Positions 8,312-18,706 of a stretch of DNA of 32,222 nucleotides are shown piece after piece; position 1 is the stretch's first letter; each line of letters starts with the position of its first letter. Position numbers and translations under genes: made by a program. Origin of the DNA: Actinomycetota bacterium (GTDB lineage: Bacteria; Actinomycetota; Acidimicrobiia; Acidimicrobiales; Ilumatobacteraceae); the NCBI GenBank assembly GCA_026393585.1, contig JAPKZV010000109.1:1-32222 (forward strand), read 5' to 3'. Below the pieces are notes generated by a model. The model did no database searches. It worked only from the letters and a program-made list of their open reading frames with translations, and was not told where the DNA came from.

Positions 8312-10105
8312 GTGGCAGCAATGGCTGCAGAAGCACTAGAGCAATCAGTTCTTGAATCTAAGGACCGTGAACAACTCATGGCAATCGCCCAAGCACTGGG
8401 TGTGAAGTCGGTTTCGCGTGCCAAAAAGGCTGAACTCATCGACAAAATTTTGGAGCAAACAGCTCCACCGGTAGAGACCAAGCGCCCTGCCCGCACCGAG
8501 AAGCAAGCACCAAAAGAGGCTGCTGCGCCTAAAGAAGCACCAGCTGCCAAAGCAGAACCACGCGTGGTCATCGGCATCGATGGTGAACCACTGTCAGAGT
8601 GGGAACTCGAGCTCGCTGAGCATGAAGGAACGCTCGAGAAGACCGCTTCTGAAGGTCATCGCCCGAATCGCCCGCACAATGATCGTCAACAAAATGATCG
8701 TGGCCCACGCCAACAAAACGATCGTCAACAAAACGATCGTGGCCCACGCCCACAAGGTGGTCAGCAAAACGATCGCGGCCCGCGCCCACAAGGTGGTCAG
8801 CCAGGCGGTCAGCCAGGTTTCCAACAGGGTTCACGTTTCGACAACGACCCAGCAAATCGCAATCGCAATCGCAACCGTCGCCGTCGTAAAGGACGCCGTG
8901 ACGATGAGGGCCCACAGGGTACCGACCGTTATGAAACCGATGTTGATGTTTCAGACGATCCAATAAGCACAGAGCCAGTAGCAGTGTCGGGTTACCTCGA
9001 CCTGCGCGACGAGGGCTACGGCTACTTGCGCGTGAATGGCTACTTGCCAACTCGTGAAGATGCATACATCTCAGTGAAGCAAACGCGTCAATACGGTCTG
9101 CGCAAAGGCGACCATGTCACTGGCATGGCACGCCCTGCTGCACGTGGTGAAAAGAACCCAGCGATGCTCGATATCGCTACGTTGAATGGCAAGTCTCCAG
9201 ACGATGTAAAAAAGCGTCCACGCTTTGAAGATCTCACGCCGTTGTTCCCCGATTCAAAATTGCGTCTTGAAGACGACAATGATCCGGGCAACATGACTGC
9301 ACGCATTATCGACCTCATTGCGCCAATTGGTAAAGGTCAGCGTGGTCTCATTGTGTCTCCGCCAAAAGCGGGTAAGACCACCATCATGAAGACCATCGTG
9401 AGCTCCATTGAAAAGAACAACCCCGAGGTCGACCTCATTGTTCTGCTTATCGATGAACGCCCAGAAGAAGTAACCGACATGAAGCGCACCGTTCGTGGTG
9501 AAGTCATTTCGTCAACCTTCGACCGTCCGTCTGAAGAGCACACCATCGTTGCGGAAATGGCAATTGAAAAAGCCAAGCGCATGGTGGAAGCTGGAAAAGA
9601 CGTAGTTGTGGTTCTCGACGGTATTACACGTCTCTCGCGCGCATACAACCTTGCTGCTCCTGCAACAGGTCGTGTGATGTCGGGTGGTATCGACGCAGGT
9701 GCTTTGTACCCACCGAAGAAATTCTTTGGTGCTGCACGCAACGTAGAAGAGGGTGGAAGTCTCACCATCCTTGCCACGTGTCTGGTGGAAACAAACAGCC
9801 GTATGGACGATGCCATCTTTGAAGAATTCAAAGGAACCGGCAACATGGAATTACGCCTCGATCGCCGTCTTGCCGAGCGTCGCGTGTACCCAGCAATCGA
9901 TGTCGATGCCTCAAGCACCCGTCACGAAGAGCTGCTCTTCCCGCCCAAGCAATTGCAGTTGGTCTGGAAACTCCGCCGCGTGCTCTCGGGCCTCGCTGCC
10001 GATGGAAACGGGGCTCCAGGGCTTGAACTGCTCATCGACCGCCTCAAATCATTCCGCAATAACGACGAATTCTTGTCAGAAATCGCTAAACAACCCTCGA
10101 TGTAG
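8312..10105 (+). CDS. rho: Transcription termination factor Rho with long Arg/Gln/Asn-rich N-terminal insertion
   Basis: 597 aa; SAP-like N-term, [31 protein letters not shown]-binding domain, SPPKAGKTT Walker [31 protein letters not shown]. Confidence 0.97.
   Translation: MAAMAAEALEQSVLESKDREQLMAIAQALGVKSVSRAKKAELIDKILEQTAPPVETKRPARTEKQAPKEAAAPKEAPAAKAEPRVVIGIDGEPLSEWELELAEHEGTLEKTASEGHRPNRPHNDRQQNDRGPRQQNDRQQNDRGPRPQGGQQNDRGPRPQGGQPGGQPGFQQGSRFDNDPANRNRNRNRRRRKGRRDDEGPQGTDRYETDVDVSDDPISTEPVAVSGYLDLRDEGYGYLRVNGYLPTREDAYISVKQTRQYGLRKGDHVTGMARPAARGEKNPAMLDIATLNGKSPDDVKKRPRFEDLTPLFPDSKLRLEDDNDPGNMTARIIDLIAPIGKGQRGLIVSPPKAGKTTIMKTIVSSIEKNNPEVDLIVLLIDERPEEVTDMKRTVRGEVISSTFDRPSEEHTIVAEMAIEKAKRMVEAGKDVVVVLDGITRLSRAYNLAAPATGRVMSGGIDAGALYPPKKFFGAARNVEEGGSLTILATCLVETNSRMDDAIFEEFKGTGNMELRLDRRLAERRVYPAIDVDASSTRHEELLFPPKQLQLVWKLRRVLSGLAADGNGAPGLELLIDRLKSFRNNDEFLSEIAKQPSM
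8675..8820 (+). repeat. Degenerate in-gene tandem repeat coding (N/Q)[11 protein letters not shown] units
   Basis: Repeated DNA words caacaaaa(c/t)gatcgt, ggcccacgcccacaaggtggtcag visible several times in tandem. Confidence 0.85.
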
Positions 10106-10156
10106 GGCGCTTTTCGCCCGATACACTCATCCCACTGCTAAGAACTCCGGAGAGCC

Positions 10157-10375
10157 ATGAAGACCGAAATTCATCCCCAATATGTAGACACCAACGTCAT
10201 TTGCTCATGTGGTAACACTTTCACCACACGCAGCACCAAAGGTGGAGACTTCCGCGTTGAATTGTGCAATGAGTGCCACCCGTACTTCACCGGTAAGCAA
10301 AAACTGGTCGACACTGGTGGTCGCGTGGAGCGCTTCAACAAGCGCTACGGCGAGCGCAAGTCCAAGAACTCCTAA
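10157..10375 (+). CDS. rpmE: 50S ribosomal protein L31 (zinc-binding C+ form)
   Basis: [10 protein letters not shown]...CSCGNTF...[28 protein letters not shown]. Confidence 0.97.
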   Translation: MKTEIHPQYVDTNVICSCGNTFTTRSTKGGDFRVELCNECHPYFTGKQKLVDTGGRVERFNKRYGERKSKNS

Positions 10376-10398
10376 TTCGACGTTCTTCGGTTACGCCC

Positions 10399-11427
10399 GT
10401 GTCGCTTGACGACTCTCGAAAAGGCCAACTCCTTTCTCTGAAGTTGCGCGTCCTCGTCCACGAGCACCTTGGTAAAAGCATTCCTGAATCCGATCTCGAA
10501 CCGCTTGGCTTTTCGCGTGGCGCTGCAGTGAAGCACGGAACCGACGTGTGGGTGTTGGTGAGCGACAACCCGCAACGTGGGCTCGGCCCAGCATTGTTGT
10601 GGGCTCTCAAAGAAGGCGCAGCTGCGTTACACGTGCTTGCCGAGGAAAATACAGGCGTGCTTGCTCGTCAGGCCGAACACTTTTCTTTTCCCATCACCGT
10701 TTGGCACGTCAATGATCGCGTGTTGTTGCCCGCCATTGCCGTGCCCCATGTTGAAGCAACACCGGCGCTGCCTGAGCACTTAGCTTTCATTGATCTCATT
10801 GCATCGGGTGGCGCAGTTCCTCATGTTGAACACGGCATTGTTACTGGTGAAGTGCTTGGCCTTGAAGTGTGTCGTGCGGTAACCGATGCATATACCGCCG
10901 AGGTACGCCTGGAAGTAGGAATGGGTGCACACGACAGAGAAGCATTTGTGCTGTTGCATGGCAATAAGCCACAACAAGAAGCATTGGCAGGCGTTGTTGC
11001 ATCGGTAGCAAAACAACGTCACCCCGATGCCGAACCACATCCGTTCAATCGTCTTGCACCAGAACGTATGTTGCGTGCACGCGTGGTGAATGAACCAGGT
11101 CTTGTTGGTGCAGTATCGCTTGAACCTTGCGACCCGCCATTTGCTCGCAGCAACGTGCTCGATGTGGTGCCCTGTGTGGGTAAAGCACAAGATGCGAGCG
11201 GTCAACAATTCATTGTTGTATTCACAACTGGTGCCGACCCCGACATCGTTCCTTTTGCCCTCGATGCACGCAGTTATATTGACCCCACTGCAGAACTCGT
11301 TATTGCAATGCCCGATACGCACATCACGCGCACCAACCTACTTGCTGCTGAAAAAGCCACGAAGCCTGCTCGGTTCCTTGGCATTCCTGCTGCAACGAAG
11401 AACTCACAGTTAGCCTCTCCATCATGA
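10399..11427 (+). CDS. Hypothetical protein between rpmE and prfA
   Basis: 342-aa ORF tiling the gap between rpmE and prfA on the same strand with 4-nt overlap to prfA; no family recognised by eye. Confidence 0.75.
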   Translation: MSLDDSRKGQLLSLKLRVLVHEHLGKSIPESDLEPLGFSRGAAVKHGTDVWVLVSDNPQRGLGPALLWALKEGAAALHVLAEENTGVLARQAEHFSFPITVWHVNDRVLLPAIAVPHVEATPALPEHLAFIDLIASGGAVPHVEHGIVTGEVLGLEVCRAVTDAYTAEVRLEVGMGAHDREAFVLLHGNKPQQEALAGVVASVAKQRHPDAEPHPFNRLAPERMLRARVVNEPGLVGAVSLEPCDPPFARSNVLDVVPCVGKAQDASGQQFIVVFTTGADPDIVPFALDARSYIDPTAELVIAMPDTHITRTNLLAAEKATKPARFLGIPAATKNSQLASPS

Positions 11428-12488
11428 TGGATCGCCTCGATGGCATAGAACGCGATTATGCAGAGCTTGAAGCAAGCCTTGGTGACCCCGACATTGTTGG
11501 CGACCAAAACAAACTGCGCGATGCTTCACGTTTGTATAAGCAAATGACTCCCATCGTGCAGTGCATTCGCACCATTCGCGAAACACAGGGGAATGCTGAA
11601 GCTGCTCGTGAACTCATGGAACAAACCGTGGGCGACGAGCGCGACCTCTTCCGTGAGGAATTGGCCAGCGCTGAAGCTGAACTCTTGTCGCTTGAAGCAG
11701 AACTCAAAATGCTTCTGTTGCCGCGCGACGCGAACGATGGCAAAAATGTGATTGTAGAAATTCGCGGCGCTGAAGGTGGCGAAGAAGCAAACCTTTTTGC
11801 AGCAGATCTACTCGAGATGTACCGCGCGTATGCCGCCAACCAAGGTTGGAAGTGCGAAACGCTTTCTCTTGATTTTTCTCCATTGGGTGGCATCAACCAA
11901 GTCGTTATTCTCATGAGTGGCGATCTTGCCTGGACCTACATGAAATTTGAAGGTGGCCCACACCGCGTACAACGCGTTCCGGTTACTGAAAGCCAAGGCC
12001 GAGTACACACGTCATCGGCAACGGTGACCGTGATGCCAGAAGCTGAAGAAGTCGATGTGTTCATCGACGAAAAAGACTTAGATATCGACATTTATCGTTC
12101 ATCGGGCGCAGGTGGTCAGCACGTCAACACCACCGACTCTGCAGTACGTATTACGCACAGGCCAACAGGTGTTGTGGTGGCAATGCAAGACGAACGTAGT
12201 CAGTTGCAAAACAAGGCACGTGCAATGCAGGTGCTACGTACGCGCATTATGAAACTGCGCCAAGAAGAACACGACGCCGAAGCTTCTGCCCAACGCAAAG
12301 CCCAAACCGGTGGTGGTGGTCGCAGCGAGAAAATTCGTACGTACAACTACAAAGACAATCGCCTCACCGATCACCGCATTGGGCTTACTTTGTACAAGTT
12401 GCAAGACATCTTGAGTGGCAACTTGCTCGAAGTGTCGCAAGCGCTCATTAGCGACGAACGTTCACGGCAGTTGGCCGGAGAGAAATAA
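11424..12488 (+). CDS. prfA: Peptide chain release factor 1
   Basis: 354 aa; GGQ motif in RSSGAGGQHVNTTDSAVRITH; EIRGAEGGEEANLFA; RIRTYNY..NRLTDHRI-type C-term. Confidence 0.97.
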   Translation: MMDRLDGIERDYAELEASLGDPDIVGDQNKLRDASRLYKQMTPIVQCIRTIRETQGNAEAARELMEQTVGDERDLFREELASAEAELLSLEAELKMLLLPRDANDGKNVIVEIRGAEGGEEANLFAADLLEMYRAYAANQGWKCETLSLDFSPLGGINQVVILMSGDLAWTYMKFEGGPHRVQRVPVTESQGRVHTSSATVTVMPEAEEVDVFIDEKDLDIDIYRSSGAGGQHVNTTDSAVRITHRPTGVVVAMQDERSQLQNKARAMQVLRTRIMKLRQEEHDAEASAQRKAQTGGGGRSEKIRTYNYKDNRLTDHRIGLTLYKLQDILSGNLLEVSQALISDERSRQLAGEK

Positions 12489-12500
12489 GCCCAAGCCCGG

Positions 12501-13394
12501 GTGTGCCCCATGAGTAACGAACAGGCAAGTACGTGGCGCGAGTTGTGGAATGAAACCACGTCAGTTCTCGGTGACGAAAAAGAAGCCCGCTGGATCTGCG
12601 AAGAAGCAAGCGGGCTCGAGGGTAGTGAATTCCTTGAGTCGCTGAACGAACCTGCAACAATGCGCATGGGTGTGTCTTTACAAGCAATGGTGGGGCGCAG
12701 GCTGGCTGGCGAACCTGTGCAATACGTGCTGGGGCATTGGCCATTTCGTCATATCGATTTGCTCATCGACCAGCGGGTACTCATTCCACGTCCGGAAACA
12801 GAACAAGTGGTGGAAGTTGCATTGAGTTGTGCTCGTCAGTTGCGTAGCGATGAACACATGTTGCGCATTGCTGATATTGGTACTGGTAGCGGAGCAATTG
12901 GGCTATCGATGGCAAATGAATTGCCGCACGACAACACTGAAGTGTGGCTAAGTGATATTTCCACCGATGCACTCGATGTTGCACGGGCAAATATTGCCGG
13001 CATTGGTCGCAATGCACGCAATGTGCGTGTAACGCAGGGCAGTTGGTGTGCGGGTCTTCCGCGTGAACTACATGGTTCCTTTCAGGTCATTGTGTCGAAC
13101 CCTCCCTATATCGATGAATCTGACCCACTTGTTGAAGACTCAGTGCGTACTTGGGAGCCACACATTGCCCTTTTTTCTCCCAACCAGGGTCTTCGCGATG
13201 TGTTAGGAATTGCCCAAGAGGCACGTGAGTTTCTTGCACCTGGTGGCTATCTCGTTTGTGAGATGGGTTTTGCGCAAGGCGATGTGTTGCGTGCTGAGTT
13301 TGCTCAGCTGGGCTATGCACACGTGGAAGTGCGCAAAGACTTTGCGGGTCTTGACCGCATCGTTATGGGGCAGTGGGCAACGAACGCTGAATAA
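12501..13394 (+). CDS. prmC: Peptide chain release factor N5-glutamine methyltransferase
   Basis: 297 aa; PVQYVLGHWPF, LIPRPETEQVVE, IADIGTGSGAIG, VSNPPYI; downstream of prfA. Confidence 0.96.
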   Translation: MCPMSNEQASTWRELWNETTSVLGDEKEARWICEEASGLEGSEFLESLNEPATMRMGVSLQAMVGRRLAGEPVQYVLGHWPFRHIDLLIDQRVLIPRPETEQVVEVALSCARQLRSDEHMLRIADIGTGSGAIGLSMANELPHDNTEVWLSDISTDALDVARANIAGIGRNARNVRVTQGSWCAGLPRELHGSFQVIVSNPPYIDESDPLVEDSVRTWEPHIALFSPNQGLRDVLGIAQEAREFLAPGGYLVCEMGFAQGDVLRAEFAQLGYAHVEVRKDFAGLDRIVMGQWATNAE

Positions 13395-15353
13395 ATGAGA
13401 GTTGATGTAGGAGCAAATTCTCTGCAACAACTTCTTGAGGAGTCATGTGTGTAACCCCAGACAAAGGCAAAACTTCGTGGTCTTTACCAGCAGCAAGAAG
13501 TGCGCTCGATAATTGCAATGTGTGTGCCGCAACCACATTGTCATCGGCAAGACCATGAATGAGAAGCAGTGGTCGTTGAAGTAAATGAGCGTCGTTGATG
13601 AGCGACGTGCTCTCATACGGGTGCACATCGAAGGCTGGGTTCCCTAAATAACGTTCGGTGTAGTGCGTGTCGTACAAGCGCCAGTCGGTGACGGGAGCGC
13701 CCGCAACTGCGCAATGAAAAATGTCGGGTCGGCGAAGCACAGCAAGTGCCGCAAGGTAGCCACCAAAGCTCCAACCACGTATTGCAACGCGAGAGGTGTC
13801 GGCGCGTGGCTCAAGTTGCGCAAGTGCCTGTGCAACTTCCACTTGGTCAACAAGCACTGGTTCGGCAAGGTCGTGCAACACGCTGCGCTCATAGGTGCTT
13901 CCTTTGCCTGGAGTTCCACGTCCATCGGCAATGACCACTACGAAGCCTTGGTCGGCGAACCATTGTGAAGTGGCGTAGGCCAACAGTGAGCCCACCACGC
14001 GCTGTGCATGTGGCCCGCCGTAGGGGTCGAACAGCACCGGGAGTTTGGTTGCAACATTGTCGCGTGGAGTCACAATGGCGACGGGAATCTTGCTGCTGCC
14101 AACGGTGTGAAAGGCGACGTTGGGTGCAACGAGCATTTCTTCAGCATGTGAATGAATGCTGTGCCCGGTGCTGATGGAAAACTCAGCACGTGGAGCAGTC
14201 ATGTGCGATACCCGCAGCAAAAATGCATTGTCGGTGGCAATGCCAGAAACGGAATGTGGTGCGGGGTACGAGTTGCTGAGACAGGTGAGGTTGTTCGTGG
14301 CAACATCGCAGCGCCACACGTCGATAGTCCATGGAGAATCGATGTGGTTTGCCTGAAAGACAATGGTTTCTCCTACATGCAACACAGCACGTACTTGAAG
14401 ATGCGTTGGGGTAACGAGAACACCATCTACCTGAAGGCGTCGCGCATCTTCACGGTCAACTGTTGTAACGAGTTTCCCTGTCGCACTCAGCGCAGGAACC
14501 CCGCTTACGAGTTCTACCCATGCATCGTCGATGTCGGCGAAAATTTCAACGGCGTTGCCATTTGTTGCGTCAATAGAAAAAACAGCAATTGATTTCTGGT
14601 CGCGCGTTTGGAGTTGGGCAATGAGCCCAGCAGCACTCCATGAAACAGAGTTGAGATACTCAAAAGTGTGGGGTAGTGCCACTTCAATGGCTTCAGCTGA
14701 GTCACGGTGAACAATATGCAATGTCACTTTGGCATTTGCGGTTCCGGCAGCGGGGTAGCGATGCTCAGTTGCTGGCTTTTCAGGGTGGGCAGGGTCGGCA
14801 ATAAACCAAGTGTCTATGGGCGATTCATCAACACGGCAAACAGCCAGGTGCTCACCATTTGGCGACCACCAGTAGCCACGCTGACGACCCATTTCTTCTG
14901 CAGCAATGAAGTCGGCCATGCCCCATGAGATATGAGGAGCAGGGTCGGAAGCTACAACTTTTTCGTGGGTGTTGTCTGTGCCCTGTGAAATGTCGGCCAC
15001 GCATAATGCGGCATTGCGAATGTAAGCAACGTGGGTGCCTCATGTTCAACTGCTGCATCACACGAGTATGAAACAACACCACTGGCGCTTTCGCGTGCAC
15101 GCTCACGACGCCGTAGTTCTTCAGCGGTGATATTGCCGGTGTTGTCGAGCACTGCTTGCGGGTTGAAGACGCATTTTTCTTCACCTGTTTGGGTATTGAG
15201 CACCCACAGCATGTTGACGGTGTTGCTTCCCGACGCTGTGCGGGCAAAGACCAAACGTTGTGAGCAAGGTGACAAAGTGAAACTGCGTGGTTCACCCAGC
15301 GAGAGGCGTTGAGTGCGAGCGTATTGCCGAGGAAAAGTGTCGTTCTGGGTCAC
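13363..15353 (-). pseudogene. S9 family (DPP IV-like) peptidase disrupted by a single frameshift
   Basis: Downstream frame (13363-15039 open) carries beta-propeller and catalytic domain (IRGWSFGGYLAALAVLRRPD, LLIHGLADDNV, THMT); upstream frame (within ORF 14952-15437, likely GTG start at 15353) carries matching N-term RLSLGEPRSFTLSPCSQRLVFAR...RRRERARESASGVVSYS; frames must switch in ~15000-15050. Confidence 0.8.
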
Positions 15354-15370
15354 AAGTGTGCTTTTCGCTC

Positions 15371-16873
15371 CTATTTGATGTGTACAACACCAGCAGCATC
15401 GAGCTCGACTGCGCGTCCGACAAACTCTTCGGTGCACATGGCGCTACCAAGTGTGGCGTCGGTGCTTTCGCCCCATGCGCGGCGCCCATCGGCAAGTAAG
15501 CACGCGGCATGCACCATTGCGGGCTTGCCGTCGCGGTCGTGCATCACCGAGTATGCCTCGAGTGTTGCGGGCCCCACTGCTTCAGCGGCCTTGGCAACTG
15601 AGCGTCGGGGCATGGCATCAATTTGATCTTGTGGATACGCGTGTTTGAAAGCTTCCTTGGGCGGCTGCGTGCTGTACACACCAAAGGCATGTTTGGTGGT
15701 GTAGCCACCGTTGGCCCACACCAGGCCAAGCTCGTTTGGCGCATTGCGGAGGTCGTTCATCACCGTGGCAATTGCATGCATGACATAGTTGTTCCAAGGG
15801 CCACCGGCAAAAGGCAAGCCACCAGTGCGGGTGAGTTGCGCATTGATATCGAGGCCAAGTGACTGTGCACCAAGTTGTACAGCTGCAGGAAAACATGAGT
15901 AGAGGTCGACAATGCCAATGTCGTCTATGCCAACACCTGCATTTTGCAATGCAAGTTTTCCACCCAGCTCAATTGCTGGAGTTTCAGCAAAGGTCCAGCG
16001 CTCAGAGATGTACTGGTGCTCATGGCAGTCGGTGCCGGAGTGAATAAAGATCCACCGGTCGCGAGGAATGCCCAGGGCTTCAGCTTTTTCTACCGAACAC
16101 ATAATGAGTGCAGCACCCATGTCGACATCGTTATTCGAGTTCATGAATTTTGGATATGGAAAACCAATCATGCGATTGCTTGGGCTTGCGGTGCGAATGT
16201 CTTCGGCGCTCACTGCATTTTGCGACCAGGCATTGGGGTTCTTTGCCGCAACATTGCTAAAGCGTGACCACAACTCAGAAATGTGTTTTTGATGATCTTG
16301 AACACTGCGTCCGGCACGTGCACGGATTGCAGTTTCAAACATCGGGTACACCTGTACCGGCATGATGATTTTGCGCTCAAATTCGTATTCGCTCACCATC
16401 ACAAGGTCTTCACCTACTGCAGTTGGTGCGGGTACGTCGGCACCAGTTTTGCGCCATGTGAGTTCGGCGCCTGCTTTTTTGGCACGGGCCTTGGTGCGTG
16501 TTGATTCGCCACCGGTGAGCACAATGATGTCGGCTTGGCCGTTTTGAATTTCTGTGGCTGCAGCGTTCACCAACGACTGTGGAGTGTTGCCACCCATTGC
16601 GCTGAGTGCGTATTCACGCGAGCTCACGCCGAGGTCTTGCGCAACAAGCCACGCTGGGTTGCCGTATTTCCAACTCAGTAATCCCACCACGCGCAGTGCG
16701 TCGAGAGCAGGAAGAGAAGTTAAACCAGCATCGGCTGTGGCCAGGCGAATTGCTTCCACCATGAGTGCAACTGGGTCGGCAGCAGTATCGAATGAAGCGG
16801 TACGTGGGTCATTTGGGCGTTGTAGCGACTGGCCTGAACCAACGAGAATTGGAGTCTTTGGTGAAAGAGTCAT
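15371..16873 (-). CDS. Thiolase-superfamily protein with extra C-terminal domain (thiolase-like type 1); annotated elsewhere as acetyl-CoA acetyltransferase
   Basis: 500 aa; thiolase-fold blocks (ALSAMGGNTPQSLVNAAATEI..ADIIVLTGGES; DLYSCFPAAVQ; GGLPFAGGPWNNYVMHAIA) but lacking the canonical catalytic Cys and GHP motifs. Confidence 0.8.
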   Translation of the reverse strand: MTLSPKTPILVGSGQSLQRPNDPRTASFDTAADPVALMVEAIRLATADAGLTSLPALDALRVVGLLSWKYGNPAWLVAQDLGVSSREYALSAMGGNTPQSLVNAAATEIQNGQADIIVLTGGESTRTKARAKKAGAELTWRKTGADVPAPTAVGEDLVMVSEYEFERKIIMPVQVYPMFETAIRARAGRSVQDHQKHISELWSRFSNVAAKNPNAWSQNAVSAEDIRTASPSNRMIGFPYPKFMNSNNDVDMGAALIMCSVEKAEALGIPRDRWIFIHSGTDCHEHQYISERWTFAETPAIELGGKLALQNAGVGIDDIGIVDLYSCFPAAVQLGAQSLGLDINAQLTRTGGLPFAGGPWNNYVMHAIATVMNDLRNAPNELGLVWANGGYTTKHAFGVYSTQPPKEAFKHAYPQDQIDAMPRRSVAKAAEAVGPATLEAYSVMHDRDGKPAMVHAACLLADGRRAWGESTDATLGSAMCTEEFVGRAVELDAAGVVHIK

Positions 16874-16879
16874 AGACGC

Positions 16880-16885
16880 AGGTTA
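16880..16885 (-). promoter_or_regulatory. Putative -10 (TAACCT) for leaderless transcription of the thiolase-like gene
   Basis: TAACCT-N6-ATG on minus strand. Confidence 0.5.
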
Positions 16886-16908
16886 GGCGTTCCGAGGCCT
16901 GCAAACCC

Positions 16909-16914
16909 TATGCT
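16909..16914 (+). promoter_or_regulatory. Putative -10 (TATGCT) for leaderless transcription of rpiB
   Basis: TATGCT-N6-ATG, no SD in between. Confidence 0.55.
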
Positions 16915-16920
16915 CAGAAC

Positions 16921-17400
16921 ATGACTGCCGCACTTCACATTGCTATTGGGGCCGACCACGCTGGTTATTCCCTGAAGCAACACCTCATCGCATTTCTCCG
17001 TACTGCTGGGCACACAGTCGATGACCTCGGTACACACTCCACCGAGAGTTGCGATTACCCACCCATTTGCGCAGCTGTGGGTCGTGCAGTGCGCGATGGC
17101 AAAGCAGAACTCGGCATCGTGCTCGGGGGCAGTGGTCAAGGCGAGCAACTCGCTGCAAACAAGGTCATGGGTGTGCGAGCAGCTTTGTGTAACTGCCTCT
17201 ATACGGCGCGTATGGCGCGTGAGCACAACAATGCCAACGTACTTTCCATGGGAGCACGTGTCGTAGGAATAGGACTCGCAGAGGAAATCGTGCAAACATT
17301 TCTTGCCACTGCCTTTGAAGGTGGTCGTCACGAACGTCGCGTTGCACAACTCGGCGACATCGAACGTGAAGAAGCAAACAATTTCGGAGCACAAAAATGA
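16921..17400 (+). CDS. rpiB: Ribose-5-phosphate isomerase B
   Basis: 159 aa; [16 protein letters not shown], [14 protein letters not shown], [39 protein letters not shown]. Confidence 0.95.
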   Translation: MTAALHIAIGADHAGYSLKQHLIAFLRTAGHTVDDLGTHSTESCDYPPICAAVGRAVRDGKAELGIVLGGSGQGEQLAANKVMGVRAALCNCLYTARMAREHNNANVLSMGARVVGIGLAEEIVQTFLATAFEGGRHERRVAQLGDIEREEANNFGAQK

Positions 17401-18653
17401 GCACCCCAAAGAATTGGCCATCAGAACTCGAAAGCGAAGACGTTGTTTTCTCTCTCATCGACGACGAGCTCAAGCGTCAAGTCACGGGTCTGCAGCTCAT
17501 TGCAAGTGAAAACTTCACATCGCCAGCAGTGATGCGTGCAACTGGTTCTGTGCTCACCAACAAGTACAGCGAGGGTTACCCCGGCAAGCGCTATTACGGC
17601 GGTAACGCCATTGTCGACGATATTGAATCGCTCGCAATTGAACGCATCAAAAAGCTCTTCGGTGCCGACCACGCCAATGTGCAGCCACACTCTGGGGCAA
17701 GCGCAAATATGGCGGTATATCTAGGTCTTTTGAACCCAGGCGACACCGTTCTTGGTTTGAGCCTCGACCACGGTGGTCACCTCACCCACGGGTCACCTGT
17801 GAACGCCAGCGGTATTTTGTACAACTTTGTTTCTTACAAGGTGTCGTCAGGCGATGAGCGCATCGACATGGAAGAAGTGCGCGCACTTGCATTGCAGCAC
17901 CGCCCGAAACTGATTGTTGCTGGTACCACGTCGTACACGCGTCGTCTTGAGCCAGAACCATTTAAGAAAATTGCCGATGAAGTAGGCGCACTGTTGATGT
18001 TCGACATTGCTCATCTTGCAGGCCTAGTTGCTGGTGGGGCACACCCGAACCCCGTTCCTTATGCCGACGTTGTTACTTTCACCACGCACAAAACATTGCG
18101 TGGCCCTCGCGGCGGTTGCATTTTGTGCAAAGCCGAGCACGCACAAAAAATCGATAAGGCCATCTTTCCTGGTAGCCAAGGCGGGCCACTTGAACACGCC
18201 ATCGCCGCAAAGGCTGTGGCATTTGGTGAAGCGTTACACCCCACCTTCCGTGCGTATGCCGAGCAAATTGTGAAAAACGCCAGTGCTCTTGCCCAAGCTC
18301 TCGCCCAACAAGGCTTCCGCTTGGTGTCGGGTGGTACCGATGTTCACATGATGGTGGTTGATCTCACTCCATTCGATGCAGAGCTCACCGGTAAAGAAGC
18401 ACAGTTGGTGCTCGACTCTGCCGGCATCACCCTCAACAAAAACACCATTCCCAACGACCCGCGCAGCCCGTTTGTTACCTCGGGTGTGCGCATTGGTACG
18501 CCGTCGGTCACCACCCAAGGAATGAAAGAGCCTGAAATGGTGCTCATTGCCGAGCTCATTGCCACGGCCTTGCGCAACCGCACCGATTCGGCTGCATTGG
18601 CAAAAGTACGCAGCGATGTTGCTGAACTTTGCGCAAAGTTCCCTGTTTATTAG
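17397..18653 (+). CDS. glyA: Serine hydroxymethyltransferase
   Basis: 418 aa; [48 protein letters not shown] overlap with rpiB. Confidence 0.98.
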   Translation: MSTPKNWPSELESEDVVFSLIDDELKRQVTGLQLIASENFTSPAVMRATGSVLTNKYSEGYPGKRYYGGNAIVDDIESLAIERIKKLFGADHANVQPHSGASANMAVYLGLLNPGDTVLGLSLDHGGHLTHGSPVNASGILYNFVSYKVSSGDERIDMEEVRALALQHRPKLIVAGTTSYTRRLEPEPFKKIADEVGALLMFDIAHLAGLVAGGAHPNPVPYADVVTFTTHKTLRGPRGGCILCKAEHAQKIDKAIFPGSQGGPLEHAIAAKAVAFGEALHPTFRAYAEQIVKNASALAQALAQQGFRLVSGGTDVHMMVVDLTPFDAELTGKEAQLVLDSAGITLNKNTIPNDPRSPFVTSGVRIGTPSVTTQGMKEPEMVLIAELIATALRNRTDSAALAKVRSDVAELCAKFPVY

Positions 18654-18692
18654 AGAAAACACAGACTCTGCTGAAGTAGTGGTGCAGAGGTC

Positions 18693-18698
18693 TAATCT
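18693..18698 (+). promoter_or_regulatory. Putative -10 (TAATCT) for near-leaderless transcription of the WecA-like gene
   Basis: TAATCT-N8-ATG. Confidence 0.45.
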
Positions 18699-18706
18699 AG
18701 AACCAC

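Noticed and set aside
8675-8820. Short tandem repeats that could suggest a CRISPR or minisatellite
   Set aside because: Units are contiguous, in frame with rho and lack spacers; they encode the Rho N-terminal insertion.
9337-9918. 193-aa minus-strand ORF antisense to rho
   Set aside because: Lies entirely within strongly supported rho coding sequence; composition is Arg/Ser-rich as expected from reverse reading; no recognisable domain.
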